NCBI RefSeq assembly: GCF_900129485.1 | Contig: NZ_FQVW01000027.1 | Span: 1-41,722 of the forward strand | From: Ornithinibacillus halophilus | GTDB taxonomy: Bacteria > Bacillota > Bacilli > Bacillales > Amphibacillaceae | Length of the DNA: 41,722 bases | Direction: 5' to 3' | In this document: in pieces, positions 32,704 to 41,722 of the stretch | How positions within the stretch are numbered: the first letter of the stretch is position 1 | Layout of the letters: each line of letters opens with the position of its first letter | The notes under the pieces: model-generated | Databases searched by the model: none | What the model was told of the DNA's origin: nothing | The model's input: only the letters and a program-made list of their open reading frames with translations | Made by a program: the position numbers and the translations under genes

Positions 32704-33920
32704 CGGAATCGCTCCTTCCATACAGAGCTTACGCCTATTAATAACAATATAATGATGCTACTCCAGATCAGGATAGAATACTCGATATAGAGCCTTTGAC
32801 TAAGAACAAGTTCTTGTAGCCAATGAAAGGCATCTGTTGAGTAGAGCTTTTGAATGTACTCCTGAATGTAAGTTGGAAAGTAAATTGTCGGGACGATTGC
32901 TCCACTAACTAGCATTGTTCCTACTAAAAATAAGGCTTGAAAGAGAAGTCTTAATTTCTGAGACTTTAACCAAATTTCAAGGAATGCCATTATTCCAAGG
33001 AATGTTAGGCTATATAAAGCCATAATCCATAGTGTTTTAAAGATGGTCTCGGACGTCCATTCAAACTCTAGCAAATGGTTAACTAGAAAAATAGAACCGA
33101 GCATTAAAATCATAACGACAAGTAACGTAACAAGGATTCTTGCTAGTATTTGCTGAAACTCTGTTACACCATATAAAGACATCCGTTGTTTTATGTTAAG
33201 TGAGTTTTCTCGATAAATAAGATTGTAAATACTAAAGAGCCATATTGTTATAATCATAAACCAAGCCCCTAATCCAAAATATAGGGTGGGATTTACGGTA
33301 GCCTGGTTGTTCACTTCGTCTTCTTTTAGGACACGGTCTTTACCAAGGGTGTAAAAGAGAAATTCCTTAAATTGCTCAAATAGATAATCACTTCTCGTTT
33401 CTTGGTCAATTGGTAATTGTTTTGCATAGCGATTAATAGTCAGAATGCTCGCTTGGGAAACGCTGATGTGACGGCTAATGCTATCTACTAGTTCTTTTAT
33501 TAAATAGCTTTCTGTGGAATGGTTTGGATTCCCAACTACTGATAATGTGACAGATTCCCCAGTATACAGTTTTTCAGTAAATGAATTCGGAAAAACGATG
33601 TAGGAGACGACTTCATTGTCTTTCATAGCTTGTTCGGCATCGATTTCTGTCATATGTTTCATATGAATATAGTCACCAAGTAGGGAGGTTTCTTCCATTA
33701 ATTCAATGACCATTTTTGTTTCTTCCGTCTCATCTAAATCGATTAAAGCAACAGGAATTGGTTCTGATTCAGACGGATTCATAAACGAAATAATAATAGT
33801 GATTAAAAGCCCTAAAATTACAATCGGAAATAGCAAAAGAAGAGGAAGTGTTAGCCACTTCCTCCTTAGTTGTAATACGTTATTCGTCGAAAATAGAAAT
33901 ACATGTTTTAAAAAATCCAT
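32700..33920 (-). CDS. ABC-2 type exporter permease
   Basis: The 406-residue protein has the same plan as its neighbour: an N-terminal helix (LLLLFPIVILGLLITIIISF), then a large extracytoplasmic domain beginning PIPVALIDLDETEETK, followed by five helices in the C-terminal half. The PVALIDLD stretch is common in ABC-2 exporters of the YhgE/YhaP type. It is the second gene of the operon, 24 bases after the large anchored protein and overlapping the next permease by four bases. An AGGTGG ribosome binding site precedes the ATG. Confidence 0.87.
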   Translation of the reverse strand: MDFLKHVFLFSTNNVLQLRRKWLTLPLLLLFPIVILGLLITIIISFMNPSESEPIPVALIDLDETEETKMVIELMEETSLLGDYIHMKHMTEIDAEQAMKDNEVVSYIVFPNSFTEKLYTGESVTLSVVGNPNHSTESYLIKELVDSISRHISVSQASILTINRYAKQLPIDQETRSDYLFEQFKEFLFYTLGKDRVLKEDEVNNQATVNPTLYFGLGAWFMIITIWLFSIYNLIYRENSLNIKQRMSLYGVTEFQQILARILVTLLVVMILMLGSIFLVNHLLEFEWTSETIFKTLWIMALYSLTFLGIMAFLEIWLKSQKLRLLFQALFLVGTMLVSGAIVPTIYFPTYIQEYIQKLYSTDAFHWLQELVLSQRLYIEYSILIWSSIIILLLIGVSSVWKERFR

Positions 33921-33944
33921 GCTACCACCTACTTCAATACTAAA

Positions 33945-35534
33945 TTAGAAGCCAGGTCCCATTAAACTGTTTAACCATTGCTCGAATTGTGGGGCTACTT
34001 CCGATTCAAAGTACATCATTAATTCATTAATATCCATGCTACCTAAATCTTTTACATCACTTTCACTTGGTAATTCTACAGAACTAATTGCTTTAGAATC
34101 ATTTGTTAAGTTTAGATAGAATAGATTTTCAGGTATATCCGGACTTTCTACAGAGAATTGATGATTGGATTGCATTTGATCCTTTTCATAAGTTGCATCA
34201 CCAGACCAAACTAATTGTCCAGTTGCTAGCTCATCAGAACTGACAGAAATGACTCTTTCAAATTCTTTGCCATCATTTGTTAATGATTCATTTGTTTCTA
34301 ATGTGACGTCTGCACCTTCCACTTGTAAGGAAATAACGTCCTCGATGACATCATTTTCAAAGGATAGGTCGCCAGCTAATACTAATTCTTCATCACTATA
34401 TGGATCACTGAATCCAAATGTATATTCAAATGATTGCTTGCTTCCGTTATATACATGGTCACCATCAACCGATAGACTGATAGTTTCATCTGCACTTGGT
34501 CCCATTTCTAATGCAAAGTTACGCTTAACGATGACATCATCTTTATTTACCCAAATCGTTGATGTCAATCCTTCTGGGATCGAGATATCATTAATTGCAT
34601 CACTCGCTTCTTCCATTGCAGCTGTAAAATCATCAGCTAGTTGGTTCGCTTCTTCTTCAATCATGGAACTCATGGAAGGCATGGTTAGAGCGCCAAATGT
34701 TTGGTTGGCAAATTGTTCTTTAATAATTTCTTTTAATCTATCATCTTCAGACATTTTAGTAAATAGATTCGACAGTAAGTCCTGTACTTCTTCCTCGGTT
34801 AGGTGGAAGGTGATTTTTTCAGTATCTACGTTTGAATCTTTTACTTTGACTGTTTCATCTACAACCTCAAATGCTGTGTCAGGAATTTCTTCAAAAAGAC
34901 TTTTCACATAGTTTTCTTTTAAATATTCGATGTCTTCTTCAGGAAAAACATTTCCTTCAAATAATTGACCAAAGTCGATTGTCTCATCACCTGAGAAGCT
35001 AGGATCCAATTGACTTAAAAGACTACCAAAGTCATCTCCCTTTAATTGTAAAATCTCTTCAAGGAATGGCAGGCCTAGCATTACTTTTTCTGATGTTAAA
35101 TATGCTTCTAATCCATCAATTTCAAAACCACCTAAACTCCCAACAATCGATGAGGACAATTGTTTGTTCTCCCTATCTAATGCTGCAGTTACTGTGATTG
35201 TAGAATTGTTAATAATTTGTTCTGGGCTCATTAAACCATAAGAAGCACCAGTTGGATCGTTATACTCAGCTGAAATCTCTAGTACGGATTCAACAGGATT
35301 CTCCTGTGTGTATTCATTCCAATCTAATTCAGACTGATAACGTTTTTGGAATTCTTCTACATAAAAATCGATTGTGTTTTTCTCAGCTGCAAAATATTTC
35401 TCTTTATCTGACTTGTCCAAAAAGAAAAATGCAGCTGCTGAACCACCGGCAACCAATAGGGCAGCAATCAAAATAATAATGACCTTGTTAAACCCTTTCG
35501 CTTGCTTTGGCTGTCCTTCTACCCTTGAATTCAT
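33945..35534 (-). CDS. Large anchored extracytoplasmic protein (DUF6583-like)
   Basis: The 529-residue protein has one N-terminal helix (VIIILIAALLVAGGSAAAFFFL, split across residues 18-39) after a short basic cytosolic tail. A long, very acidic, repeat-poor extracytoplasmic part follows. It contains beta-rich segments such as SVDGDHVYNGSKQSFEYTFG, and the C-terminus has VAPQFEQWLNSLMGPGF. I believe it resembles the DUF6583 family of Bacillaceae, but I recall that only weakly. As first gene of an operon with two ABC-2 permeases and an ATPase, it may act as an accessory or substrate-handling subunit of the exporter. Confidence 0.7.
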   Translation of the reverse strand: MNSRVEGQPKQAKGFNKVIIILIAALLVAGGSAAAFFFLDKSDKEKYFAAEKNTIDFYVEEFQKRYQSELDWNEYTQENPVESVLEISAEYNDPTGASYGLMSPEQIINNSTITVTAALDRENKQLSSSIVGSLGGFEIDGLEAYLTSEKVMLGLPFLEEILQLKGDDFGSLLSQLDPSFSGDETIDFGQLFEGNVFPEEDIEYLKENYVKSLFEEIPDTAFEVVDETVKVKDSNVDTEKITFHLTEEEVQDLLSNLFTKMSEDDRLKEIIKEQFANQTFGALTMPSMSSMIEEEANQLADDFTAAMEEASDAINDISIPEGLTSTIWVNKDDVIVKRNFALEMGPSADETISLSVDGDHVYNGSKQSFEYTFGFSDPYSDEELVLAGDLSFENDVIEDVISLQVEGADVTLETNESLTNDGKEFERVISVSSDELATGQLVWSGDATYEKDQMQSNHQFSVESPDIPENLFYLNLTNDSKAISSVELPSESDVKDLGSMDINELMMYFESEVAPQFEQWLNSLMGPGF

Positions 35535-36031
35535 TCTTATTCCCCTCTCAATTTAAGTCTACTAATAATGTATATGAAAATTAACTCATTCACATCACTA
35601 TATGCTACAAGACTTAGAAATTTTCATCTTAAAGTAATTTTATTAAGTCAATTGAATTTTAGTTTAATTTATAGTGTCTGTCTAGCTAAATAATGTATAA
35701 TTTGTAAATTTTAGTACTTTTTAATCAATAACAACATTATTTTACAGTTAAAACATACATCGCCTCCTTGACCTTTCAAAAATGTATTAATAGTTGAATA
35801 GGGTTACAATTTTATTTTTTAATTTTCTAATCAATATTTACGAATCAATGCAGTAAAAAGTTCCATCATCATTTTCAAAAGATAAAACAAATGGAAAAAG
35901 ACGAACAATTTGAATCCCAATCTAAAGGAGAATTCGAGTGAATTGAATCATTCAAGTTCTTATTTTTTCATACGATAAATAGTATTTAATTATATATGCA
36001 GATTTGTAGGTAATAAAAGGGAGGCAATAGT
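35535..36031. other. AT-rich divergent intergenic region
   Basis: It separates the minus-strand ABC operon and the plus-strand YiaAB-type gene, so it should hold both promoters; none is convincing. On the minus strand a perfect AAGGAGG (35763-35769) is followed by a 7-codon frame (MYVLTVK), or by ATG-TTT-TAA. On the plus strand a 16-codon frame (MEKDEQFESQSKGEFE) begins at 35892 without a ribosome binding site. No RNA gene or repeat is seen. Confidence 0.4.
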
Positions 36032-36502
36032 ATGTCAGATCACCAAGATGTAGTGATGGAAAAAGAGGAGACAGAAAATACACATACAGATATAACGAGG
36101 GTTGAAGGTGAACCAACTGCAGCATTTAAGGGGGCGTCATGGGCAGCATTTTTCGTTGGTGTGACAACTTATGTAATTGGTTTGTATAATGCAACGATGC
36201 AACTGAATGAAAAAGGATATTATTTTGCAGTGTTAATGTTTGGACTTTATGCATCTGTTTCTTTACAAAAGGCTGTAAGAGATAAGGAAGAAGGGGTTCC
36301 AGTCACGAGCATTTACTACGGAATTAGTTGGTTTGCACTAATTATCGCGATCTCCTTGATGGCGATAGGGTTGTACAATGCAGGAAGTATTACTCTAAGT
36401 GAAAAAGGGTTTTATGGGATGGCCTTTGTTCTAAGTATTTTTGCTGCTATCACGATTCAAAAAAATATAAGAGATACACAAAAAGCCAGAGAAAGAGAAT
36501 AA
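36032..36502 (+). CDS. YiaA/YiaB-type membrane protein
   Basis: A 156-residue protein with a polar N-terminal tail and two similar halves, each a two-helix unit: WAAFFVGVTTYVIGLYNATM with LNEKGYYFAVLMFGLYAS, and WFALIIAISLMAIGLYNAG with LSEKGFYGMAFVLSIFAA. Both GLYNA motifs and the (N/S)EKG(Y/F)Y turns are the YiaAB signature. Function is unknown. The internal duplication is plain in the sequence. GGGAGG precedes the ATG. A terminator directly follows. Confidence 0.87.
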   Translation: MSDHQDVVMEKEETENTHTDITRVEGEPTAAFKGASWAAFFVGVTTYVIGLYNATMQLNEKGYYFAVLMFGLYASVSLQKAVRDKEEGVPVTSIYYGISWFALIIAISLMAIGLYNAGSITLSEKGFYGMAFVLSIFAAITIQKNIRDTQKARERE

Positions 36503-36540
36503 ATAAGAAAAAGAGCTTCGATTGGAGCTCTTTTTCTTAT
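36503..36540. terminator. Bidirectional terminator
   Basis: A perfect 15-bp stem (36503-36517 with 36526-36540) with A- and T-runs on either side, between the convergent YiaAB-type gene and sspI. Confidence 0.85.
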
Positions 36541-36568
36541 GGGCGCTCTGCACTTTACTTTATAAGTA

Positions 36569-36787
36569 TTAACTACCTGCTTGCTTTACTCCTTGCTCTA
36601 ATGCCTCTAACATTTCTTGTTTATCTTGTTCGTCCGATTGATTCCAGATTAATTCGAATAACACTCCAAGTCCTGGAAGCATTTTTTCTTCCCCGTTTTG
36701 GATGGCATCTACAATAGTTGCTTCTAATTGTGATTGGTCATTATCGGAAATATTGGACAGAATCGCTTTGCGAAGATTTAAATTCAA
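36569..36787 (-). CDS. sspI: Small acid-soluble spore protein I
   Basis: The 72-residue protein reads [16 protein letters not shown], then [20 protein letters not shown] and VLFELIW, matching SspI of Bacillus. It is made in the developing forespore. Translation is placed at TTG 36787, eight bases after AAGGAG; the in-frame GTG three codons earlier lies inside the ribosome binding site. Its position beside ysgA and pheS is the same as in B. subtilis. A typical forespore sigma-G promoter was not clear. Confidence 0.93.
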   Translation of the reverse strand: MNLNLRKAILSNISDNDQSQLEATIVDAIQNGEEKMLPGLGVLFELIWNQSDEQDKQEMLEALEQGVKQAGS

Positions 36788-36888
36788 AAAAATCACTCCT
36801 TATATAATATAACTATGGATAGTTTGACCAACCAATAGGGAAATATGTATGATAGGAGAAGATTATACGAGTAGGAATGATAATAATA

Positions 36889-37626
36889 ATGATAACATCA
36901 GTGAAAAATGAAAAAGTAAAGTCATGGAAAAAACTACAAAAACGAAAAGAACGAACAGAACAAGGATTATTTTTAATAGAAGGCTATCATTTAGTAGAAG
37001 AAGCATGGAAAAGCAAGTGGGAAATACAAGAAATCATAGTCCAGGAGAATAGTGATGTACCACATTGGGCTAAAGGTTTCTCATTAGAGTATGTCAGTGA
37101 CAATGTTTTTCAATACATATCACAAACTCAAACCCCACAGGGAATAGCTGCAACCGTGAAAATGAAGCAACAAACCACAATTAATGGCAATCAAGTATTA
37201 TTAATTGATGCAATACAAGACCCGGGAAATCTTGGGACAATTATCCGTACTGCTGATGCTGCTGGATTCGGTGCAATTATTTTAGGGAATGGAACAGTCG
37301 ATATGTACAATGATAAAGTAATTCGTTCAACACAAGGATCACTTTTCCACCTTCCGATTTTTCAAGCTAACTTAGAAGAGAAAATTCCTGCTTTACAACA
37401 AGATGGGTTTTCCATTTGGGCATCAGCATTAGCGAATTCAAAGGACTATCATACGATGGATGTACCCGAAAAAGTGGCCTTAGTTGTAGGAAATGAGGGT
37501 GCAGGCATTCAAGAACAATTACTAAAATTAGCAGATAGCATCGTTAAGATACCAATATACGGAAAAGCAGAATCCCTTAATGTAAGCATTGCTGCTGGTA
37601 TTTTAATGTATCATCTTAAAGGATAA
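36889..37626 (+). CDS. ysgA: TrmH family RNA methyltransferase YsgA
   Basis: The 245-residue SpoU/TrmH (SPOUT) enzyme would 2'-O-methylate a ribose in rRNA or tRNA, using S-adenosylmethionine. The N-terminal substrate-binding domain has KRKERTEQGLFLIEG. The catalytic knot has DAIQDPGNLGTIIRTADAAGFG (motif 1 with Asn and Arg), VVGNEGAG (motif 2) and IPIYGKAESLNVSIAAGILMY (motif 3). The ATG at 36889 fits family N-termini; ATG 36877 is also possible but abuts the only purine-rich stretch. It lies between sspI and pheST as in B. subtilis. Confidence 0.92.
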   Translation: MITSVKNEKVKSWKKLQKRKERTEQGLFLIEGYHLVEEAWKSKWEIQEIIVQENSDVPHWAKGFSLEYVSDNVFQYISQTQTPQGIAATVKMKQQTTINGNQVLLIDAIQDPGNLGTIIRTADAAGFGAIILGNGTVDMYNDKVIRSTQGSLFHLPIFQANLEEKIPALQQDGFSIWASALANSKDYHTMDVPEKVALVVGNEGAGIQEQLLKLADSIVKIPIYGKAESLNVSIAAGILMYHLKG

Positions 37627-37629
37627 TAC

Positions 37630-37658
37630 TTGCAAAATTTTACTGGTTTTCATATAAT
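37630..37658 (+). promoter_or_regulatory. Promoter of pheST
   Basis: TTGCAA (37630-37635), 17 bases, TATAAT (37653-37658), starting right after ysgA and leading into the T-box. Confidence 0.75.
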
Positions 37659-37664
37659 CAATGC

Positions 37665-37957
37665 TATATGAATAAGAAAAAAAGCTTAGAAAGAGTCATT
37701 AACAATTCATTGAAACGATAAAGGGAGGGAGTGCCGTGACTGGAAGCACTTCTATTGTGGGAACTGTTAATATTTCACTCTGGAGCTGACACTTGGACCT
37801 ATAAGAGAAAAGCGTTAAGCTAGACAACGCTACGAATATAGTAAAGGTGTTCCGGATGAATTCCGTTATGTGATGAAGTTGGACACATGTATGTTGTGTC
37901 AACAAGGGTGGTACCGCGAATAATAGCCTCGTCCCTTTTTTGGGATGGGGCTTTTTA
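37665..37957 (+). ncRNA. T-box leader of pheST (phenylalanine)
   Basis: The T-box core AGGGTGGTACCGCG is at 37904-37917. A plausible specifier TTC (phenylalanine) lies at 37774-37776 in a stem I context. The terminator AGCCTCGTCCC (37925-37935) pairs with GGGATGGGGCT (37942-37952), with G-T pairs, then five T. Uncharged tRNA-Phe should switch on pheS and pheT. Confidence 0.92.
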
Positions 37958-38023
37958 TATTGTTCAAAAAAACCTTAATACATCGCAAAATCATATCAAT
38001 TATTGAAAAATGGAGGCATTGTT

Positions 38024-39058
38024 ATGAAGGAGCAATTAGAAGCCATTAAGCTAGAGGCTGTAGAGAAAGTTAATCAAGTAAACGATTCAAAAGAATTACA
38101 AGAAGTAAAAGTTGCTTATCTTGGTAAAAAAGGTTCGTTAACAGGTGTTTTACGAGGAATGGGAAAATTATCAAAAGAAGAACGCCCAGTTATCGGAGAA
38201 ATCGCCAACCAAGTTAGAGAAACGATTACATCTGCAATTGAAGAAAAAAGCAAAGTATTAGAAGAAAAAGCATTAGAAGAGAAGCTACAGGCAGAAGCAA
38301 TTGATGTTACCTTACCAGGTAGACCTGTAAAAGCGGGTGGACCTCATTTACTTACATCCATTGTGGAAGAAATTGAAGATCTATTTATTGGAATGGGCTT
38401 TGAGGTTCGTGAAGGTCCTGAAGTAGAAACAGATTATTTCAACTTTGAGGCATTAAATTTACCTAAAGATCACCCTGCTCGTGATATGCAGGATACATTT
38501 TATATTACGAATGAATTATTAATGCGTACTCATACATCACCAGTACAAGCAAGAACAATGCAGAGCTACGGTGGTTCTAAACCATTTAAAATGATTTGTC
38601 CCGGAAAAGTATATCGCCGTGATACGGATGATGCGACACACTCACACCAATTCACTCAAATTGAAGGACTATATGTGGATAAAGATGTAAAAATGAGTGA
38701 TTTAAAAGGCGTATTAGATGTTTTTGCGAAGAAAATGTTTGGCCAAGATCGTGAAATTCGCTTACGTCCAAGCTTCTTCCCATTTACTGAACCATCTGTT
38801 GAAATGGATATTTCATGTAAATCATGTGACGGACAAGGATGCTCGGTATGTAAAGGTACTGGCTGGATTGAAATTCTAGGTGCTGGAATGGTTCATCCTA
38901 ACGTATTATCGATGGCAGGATATGACCCGAATGTATACAGCGGATTTGCTTTTGGTATGGGTCCTGAACGTATTGCAATGTTGAAGTACGGTGTTAATGA
39001 CATCCGTCAGTTCTACTTAAATGATGTACGCTTTTTAAAACAATTCCATAATGCATAA
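38024..39058 (+). CDS. pheS: Phenylalanyl-tRNA synthetase alpha subunit
   Basis: The 344-residue catalytic subunit has the same length as B. subtilis PheS. A coiled-coil N-terminus ([15 protein letters not shown] onwards, about 1-90) is followed by the class II core with motif 2 near [21 protein letters not shown] and motif 3 near [15 protein letters not shown] Cys cluster ([16 protein letters not shown]) at about 263-278 is the usual zinc-like site. It pairs with PheT in an alpha2-beta2 enzyme. ATG 38024 has GGAGG at 38012-38016; the longer upstream frame lacks a site. It is 21 bases ahead of pheT. Confidence 0.98.
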   Translation: MKEQLEAIKLEAVEKVNQVNDSKELQEVKVAYLGKKGSLTGVLRGMGKLSKEERPVIGEIANQVRETITSAIEEKSKVLEEKALEEKLQAEAIDVTLPGRPVKAGGPHLLTSIVEEIEDLFIGMGFEVREGPEVETDYFNFEALNLPKDHPARDMQDTFYITNELLMRTHTSPVQARTMQSYGGSKPFKMICPGKVYRRDTDDATHSHQFTQIEGLYVDKDVKMSDLKGVLDVFAKKMFGQDREIRLRPSFFPFTEPSVEMDISCKSCDGQGCSVCKGTGWIEILGAGMVHPNVLSMAGYDPNVYSGFAFGMGPERIAMLKYGVNDIRQFYLNDVRFLKQFHNA

Positions 39059-39079
39059 AGGTCTGAGGAGGTAGTTATT

Positions 39080-41509
39080 TTGTTAGTTTCATTAAATTGG
39101 TTAAAAAATTATGTCGATATAGAGGGTATTAGCCCAGAAGAGTTAGCAGAAAAGATTACAAAAACAGGGATTGAAGTGGACGGTATTGAATATATCGCTG
39201 AAAAAAGCTCCAATGTAGTCGTTGGGTATGTGGAGTCCTGTGAAAAGCATCCAAATGCTGATAAGCTGAATCTTTGCCAAGTGGATGTAGGTGAGGAAGA
39301 AAAACTACAAATCATTTGTGGTGCGCCAAACATTGCACAAGGACAAAAAGTAGCAGTAGCAAAACCGGGTGCAGTCTTACCAGGTAATTTTAAAATTAAA
39401 AAAGTTAAATTACGTGGCGTAGAGTCAAATGGAATGATTTGTTCCCTTCAAGAGTTAGGAATTGAAGAAAAATATGTTCCAAAAGATGTTGCAGAAGGTA
39501 TTTTTGTTTTTCCGAATGATGTAACTGTTGGGGAAAGTGTGGAACCATTATTAAATTTAAACGATGCTGTTCTTGAGTTTGACCTTACTCCTAACCGTGC
39601 CGATTGCTTGAGCATGTTAGGTGTGGCATATGAAGTATCAGCTATTTTAAATAAACCAGTTAATTTACCAGAAGAAACTGTGAACACAATAGATGAACAA
39701 GCTAGCGATCATATTTCTGTAGAAGTGGAAGCAGAAGACTTGAATCCATATTATGGTGCTTTTGTTATTAAAGACGTTGAAATCAAACAATCACCATTAT
39801 GGATGCGTAATGCATTAATGGCTGCAGGAATTCGTCCAATTAATAATGTCGTTGATATTACAAACTACGTATTGCTTGAGTACGGTCAACCCTTACATGC
39901 ATTTGATTATGACTTATTGCAATCAGATAAAATTTTAGTTCGTCGTGCACATGAGAATGAAAAAATAGTAACATTGGATGATGTAGAAAGAACCTTATCT
40001 CCTGATAACCTTGTTATTACAAATGGTACAGAACCAATTGCCTTAGCTGGTGTGATGGGTGGAGCGAATACAGAAGTAAATGATTCTACGAAAACTGTAC
40101 TTTTAGAAGCGGCGTATTTTAACGGGAAGTCTGTAAGAGGTACAGTGAAAGAAACGGGATTACGCAGTGATGCAAGTACTCGTTACGAAAAAGGAATTGA
40201 CCCGAATCGCGTACGCCGTGCTGGTCAACGTGCTTGTCAGTTATTAGAAAAATATGCGAACGGAAAAGTACTTGATGGGGTAGTTGAATTCGATGCGTTA
40301 GATCGCTCTGAAAAAACAGTTGATATTAATACCGATGAAATTAATAACCGCCTTGGTACAGAAATGACAGCAGATGAAATTGGTGTTATTTTAAATAAAC
40401 TACAATTTGAATACGAGCAAAAAGATCAAGATTTCACGGTGACAATCCCTACACGTCGTCAAGATATTACTATATTTGAAGATATGTTAGAAGAAGTTGC
40501 GCGTATTTATGGGTATGATAATCTTCCGTTTACATTACCAGTTGGAGCAGGTCAGGCTGGAGCATTATCTGACAAACAAAAACTAAGAAGACAAATGAAA
40601 AGCTTCCTACAAGGCGCAGGTCTAATGGAAACAACTACGTATTCACTGACTAATGATAATTTAATTCAGAAGTTAATCAGTCCAGAAGTCAAAGAACAAA
40701 ATCCTGTTCCTGTTTCCTTGGCAATGCCGATGAGTGAGGACCATAAATATTTACGTTTAAGCATTTTGCCTGAGTTACTGAAGACGATTTCCTATAACAA
40801 CAATCGAAATCAAAATGATCTAGCGTACTATGAAATGGGCTCTATCTTTATTTCAGATGAAAAAGAAGTAACGAAGCAACCGAAAGAGGAGTTACGTTTA
40901 GCTGGGGCATTAACTGGAAAATGGTTGGATCACCCTTGGCAACAAGAAAATAAAATGGTTGATTTTTATGTAGTTAAAGGAATAGTAGATGGATTATTTG
41001 GCCACCTAGACATCCCGGTAAGCTATGATCAAGCCATTTTAAGTGATATGCATCCAGGTCGATGTGCTACTATATCTGTAGATGGTGATGTAATTGGTTT
41101 TGTAGGACAATTACATCCAAAATTAGAAAAAGAATTTGATTTAAAAGAAACGTATGTATTCGATATTAATATTGAACATGTTCTTAAAGTTTACAACAGT
41201 CAAGCAGGGTACCAAGAAGTTCCGAGATATCCTTCCATCGCTCGTGACGTTGCGTTTATTGTTGATGAACAAGTAAAAGCAGGCGACGTAATGGAGATTA
41301 TCGAAGCAACTGGTGCACCATTAGTGAAGCAAGTACAACTATTTGATGTATATAATGGGGAGCACTTACCAGAAGGCAAAAAATCATTAGCTTACAGCCT
41401 TCTATATCAAGACCCAGAAAAAACACTTCAAGATGATGAAGTAGAAGAATCATTCCAGAAAGTTATCGAAAATGTAAATGAAATATTTAATGCTTACGTT
41501 CGGTCTTAA
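39080..41509 (+). CDS. pheT: Phenylalanyl-tRNA synthetase beta subunit
   Basis: The 809-residue beta subunit has an EMAP-like tRNA-binding domain (about 40-155, with ICGAPNIAQGQKVAVA), B3/B4 editing and B5 domains, and a C-terminal ferredoxin-like anticodon-binding domain (YPSIARDVAFIVDEQVKAGD). Translation starts at TTG 39080 with GGAGG eight bases ahead; the product begins with LVSLNWLKNYVDI. It completes the alpha2-beta2 enzyme with PheS, corrects Tyr misacylation, and is co-transcribed under the phenylalanine T-box. The terminator is at 41521-41556. Confidence 0.98.
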   Translation: MLVSLNWLKNYVDIEGISPEELAEKITKTGIEVDGIEYIAEKSSNVVVGYVESCEKHPNADKLNLCQVDVGEEEKLQIICGAPNIAQGQKVAVAKPGAVLPGNFKIKKVKLRGVESNGMICSLQELGIEEKYVPKDVAEGIFVFPNDVTVGESVEPLLNLNDAVLEFDLTPNRADCLSMLGVAYEVSAILNKPVNLPEETVNTIDEQASDHISVEVEAEDLNPYYGAFVIKDVEIKQSPLWMRNALMAAGIRPINNVVDITNYVLLEYGQPLHAFDYDLLQSDKILVRRAHENEKIVTLDDVERTLSPDNLVITNGTEPIALAGVMGGANTEVNDSTKTVLLEAAYFNGKSVRGTVKETGLRSDASTRYEKGIDPNRVRRAGQRACQLLEKYANGKVLDGVVEFDALDRSEKTVDINTDEINNRLGTEMTADEIGVILNKLQFEYEQKDQDFTVTIPTRRQDITIFEDMLEEVARIYGYDNLPFTLPVGAGQAGALSDKQKLRRQMKSFLQGAGLMETTTYSLTNDNLIQKLISPEVKEQNPVPVSLAMPMSEDHKYLRLSILPELLKTISYNNNRNQNDLAYYEMGSIFISDEKEVTKQPKEELRLAGALTGKWLDHPWQQENKMVDFYVVKGIVDGLFGHLDIPVSYDQAILSDMHPGRCATISVDGDVIGFVGQLHPKLEKEFDLKETYVFDINIEHVLKVYNSQAGYQEVPRYPSIARDVAFIVDEQVKAGDVMEIIEATGAPLVKQVQLFDVYNGEHLPEGKKSLAYSLLYQDPEKTLQDDEVEESFQKVIENVNEIFNAYVRS

Positions 41510-41520
41510 GGAAAAGGTAT

Positions 41521-41556
41521 AAGGTATAAGGGGCGCGTCTCCTTATGCCTTTTTTA
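41521..41556 (+). terminator. Terminator of pheST
   Basis: AAGGTATAAGG (41521-41531) pairs with CCTTATGCCTT (41541-41551) with one G-T pair, followed by six T. A further small hairpin AAAGGCG/CGCCTTT lies at 41579-41608. Confidence 0.8.
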
Positions 41557-41618
41557 ATGTTGCTACTATCTAATTGAAAAAGGCGACCAAATATGAACTG
41601 ACGCCTTTATTAATTTCT

Positions 41619-41722
41619 CAATGCCCGATTGAAGCTAATCAAAGGTGAAAAGGTAAACGAGGGGTGCTCTCGATGCCCAATTGAAGCTAATCAAAGGTGA
41701 AAAGGTAAACGAGGGGTGCTCT
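41619..41722. repeat. 52-bp direct repeat at window end
   Basis: Two 52-bp units lie head to tail (41619-41670 and 41671-41722), differing at only two or three positions. The unit includes GCCCAATTGAAGCTAATC and AAACGAGGGGTGCTCT. No non-repeated spacer separates them, so this is a tandem repeat, not a CRISPR. It reaches the end of the window and may continue beyond. Confidence 0.9.

Noticed and set aside
41619-41722. CRISPR repeat-spacer pair
   Set aside because: The whole 52-bp period is repeated with almost no change, leaving no spacer.

Overview
The window looks like chromosomal DNA of a low-GC, endospore-forming member of the Bacillaceae (Firmicutes). The evidence is AT-rich sequence, strong GGAGG-type ribosome binding sites, TTG/GTG/AUU starts, T-box leaders on tRNA-synthetase genes, an L20-type leader on infC, sporulation genes (ytxC, cwlJ, sspI), and GC-rich dispersed repeats of the kind scattered through Oceanobacillus/Virgibacillus-like genomes. 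Genus cannot be fixed from sequence alone.

Region 1 (1-15.7 kb) is accessory in character. It opens with the 3' end of a group II intron. Next come a Nudix hydrolase, an acidic lipoprotein, a DUF2441 protein with a small unknown neighbour, a SET-domain protein and a stand-alone RNase J. A four-gene export operon follows (small multidrug export protein, ABC permease, GntR regulator, ABC ATPase), preceded by a perfect 17-bp inverted repeat over its promoter. Then there are a DUF1646 transporter, tRNA-Cys, a one-TM hypothetical, a TetR regulator broken by an in-frame TAG, a divergent SDR dehydrogenase, and a large membrane-anchored alpha/beta hydrolase.

Region 2 (15.8-28.3 kb) follows the Bacillus subtilis ytxC-thrS-infC-rpmI-rplT-ysdA-ysdB-ysdC neighbourhood. 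thrS has a threonine T-box with a dispersed repeat inserted between its terminator and the thrS ribosome binding site. infC starts with AUU behind an L20-type leader. A complete group II intron sits immediately after the terminator between a TVP38-family gene and ysdB. dut, an MscS channel, a 21-bp minisatellite and cwlJ lie between ysdB and ysdC.

Region 3 (28.3-36.5 kb) is mixed. It holds DUF2975 + XRE regulator + DUF817, a small ORF, a 42-bp minisatellite, a four-gene minus-strand operon (large anchored extracytoplasmic protein, two ABC-2 permeases, one ATPase), and a YiaA/B-type membrane protein.

Region 4 (36.5-41.7 kb) is again syntenic with B. subtilis: sspI, ysgA (TrmH-family), a phenylalanine T-box, pheS and pheT. 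The window ends inside a 52-bp tandem repeat.

Common themes are translation (thrS, infC, rpmI, rplT, pheST, tRNA-Cys, ysgA), spore formation and germination, and membrane transport. Three unrelated tandem repeats, four copies of a modular dispersed repeat and two group II introns occupy the intergenic spaces.
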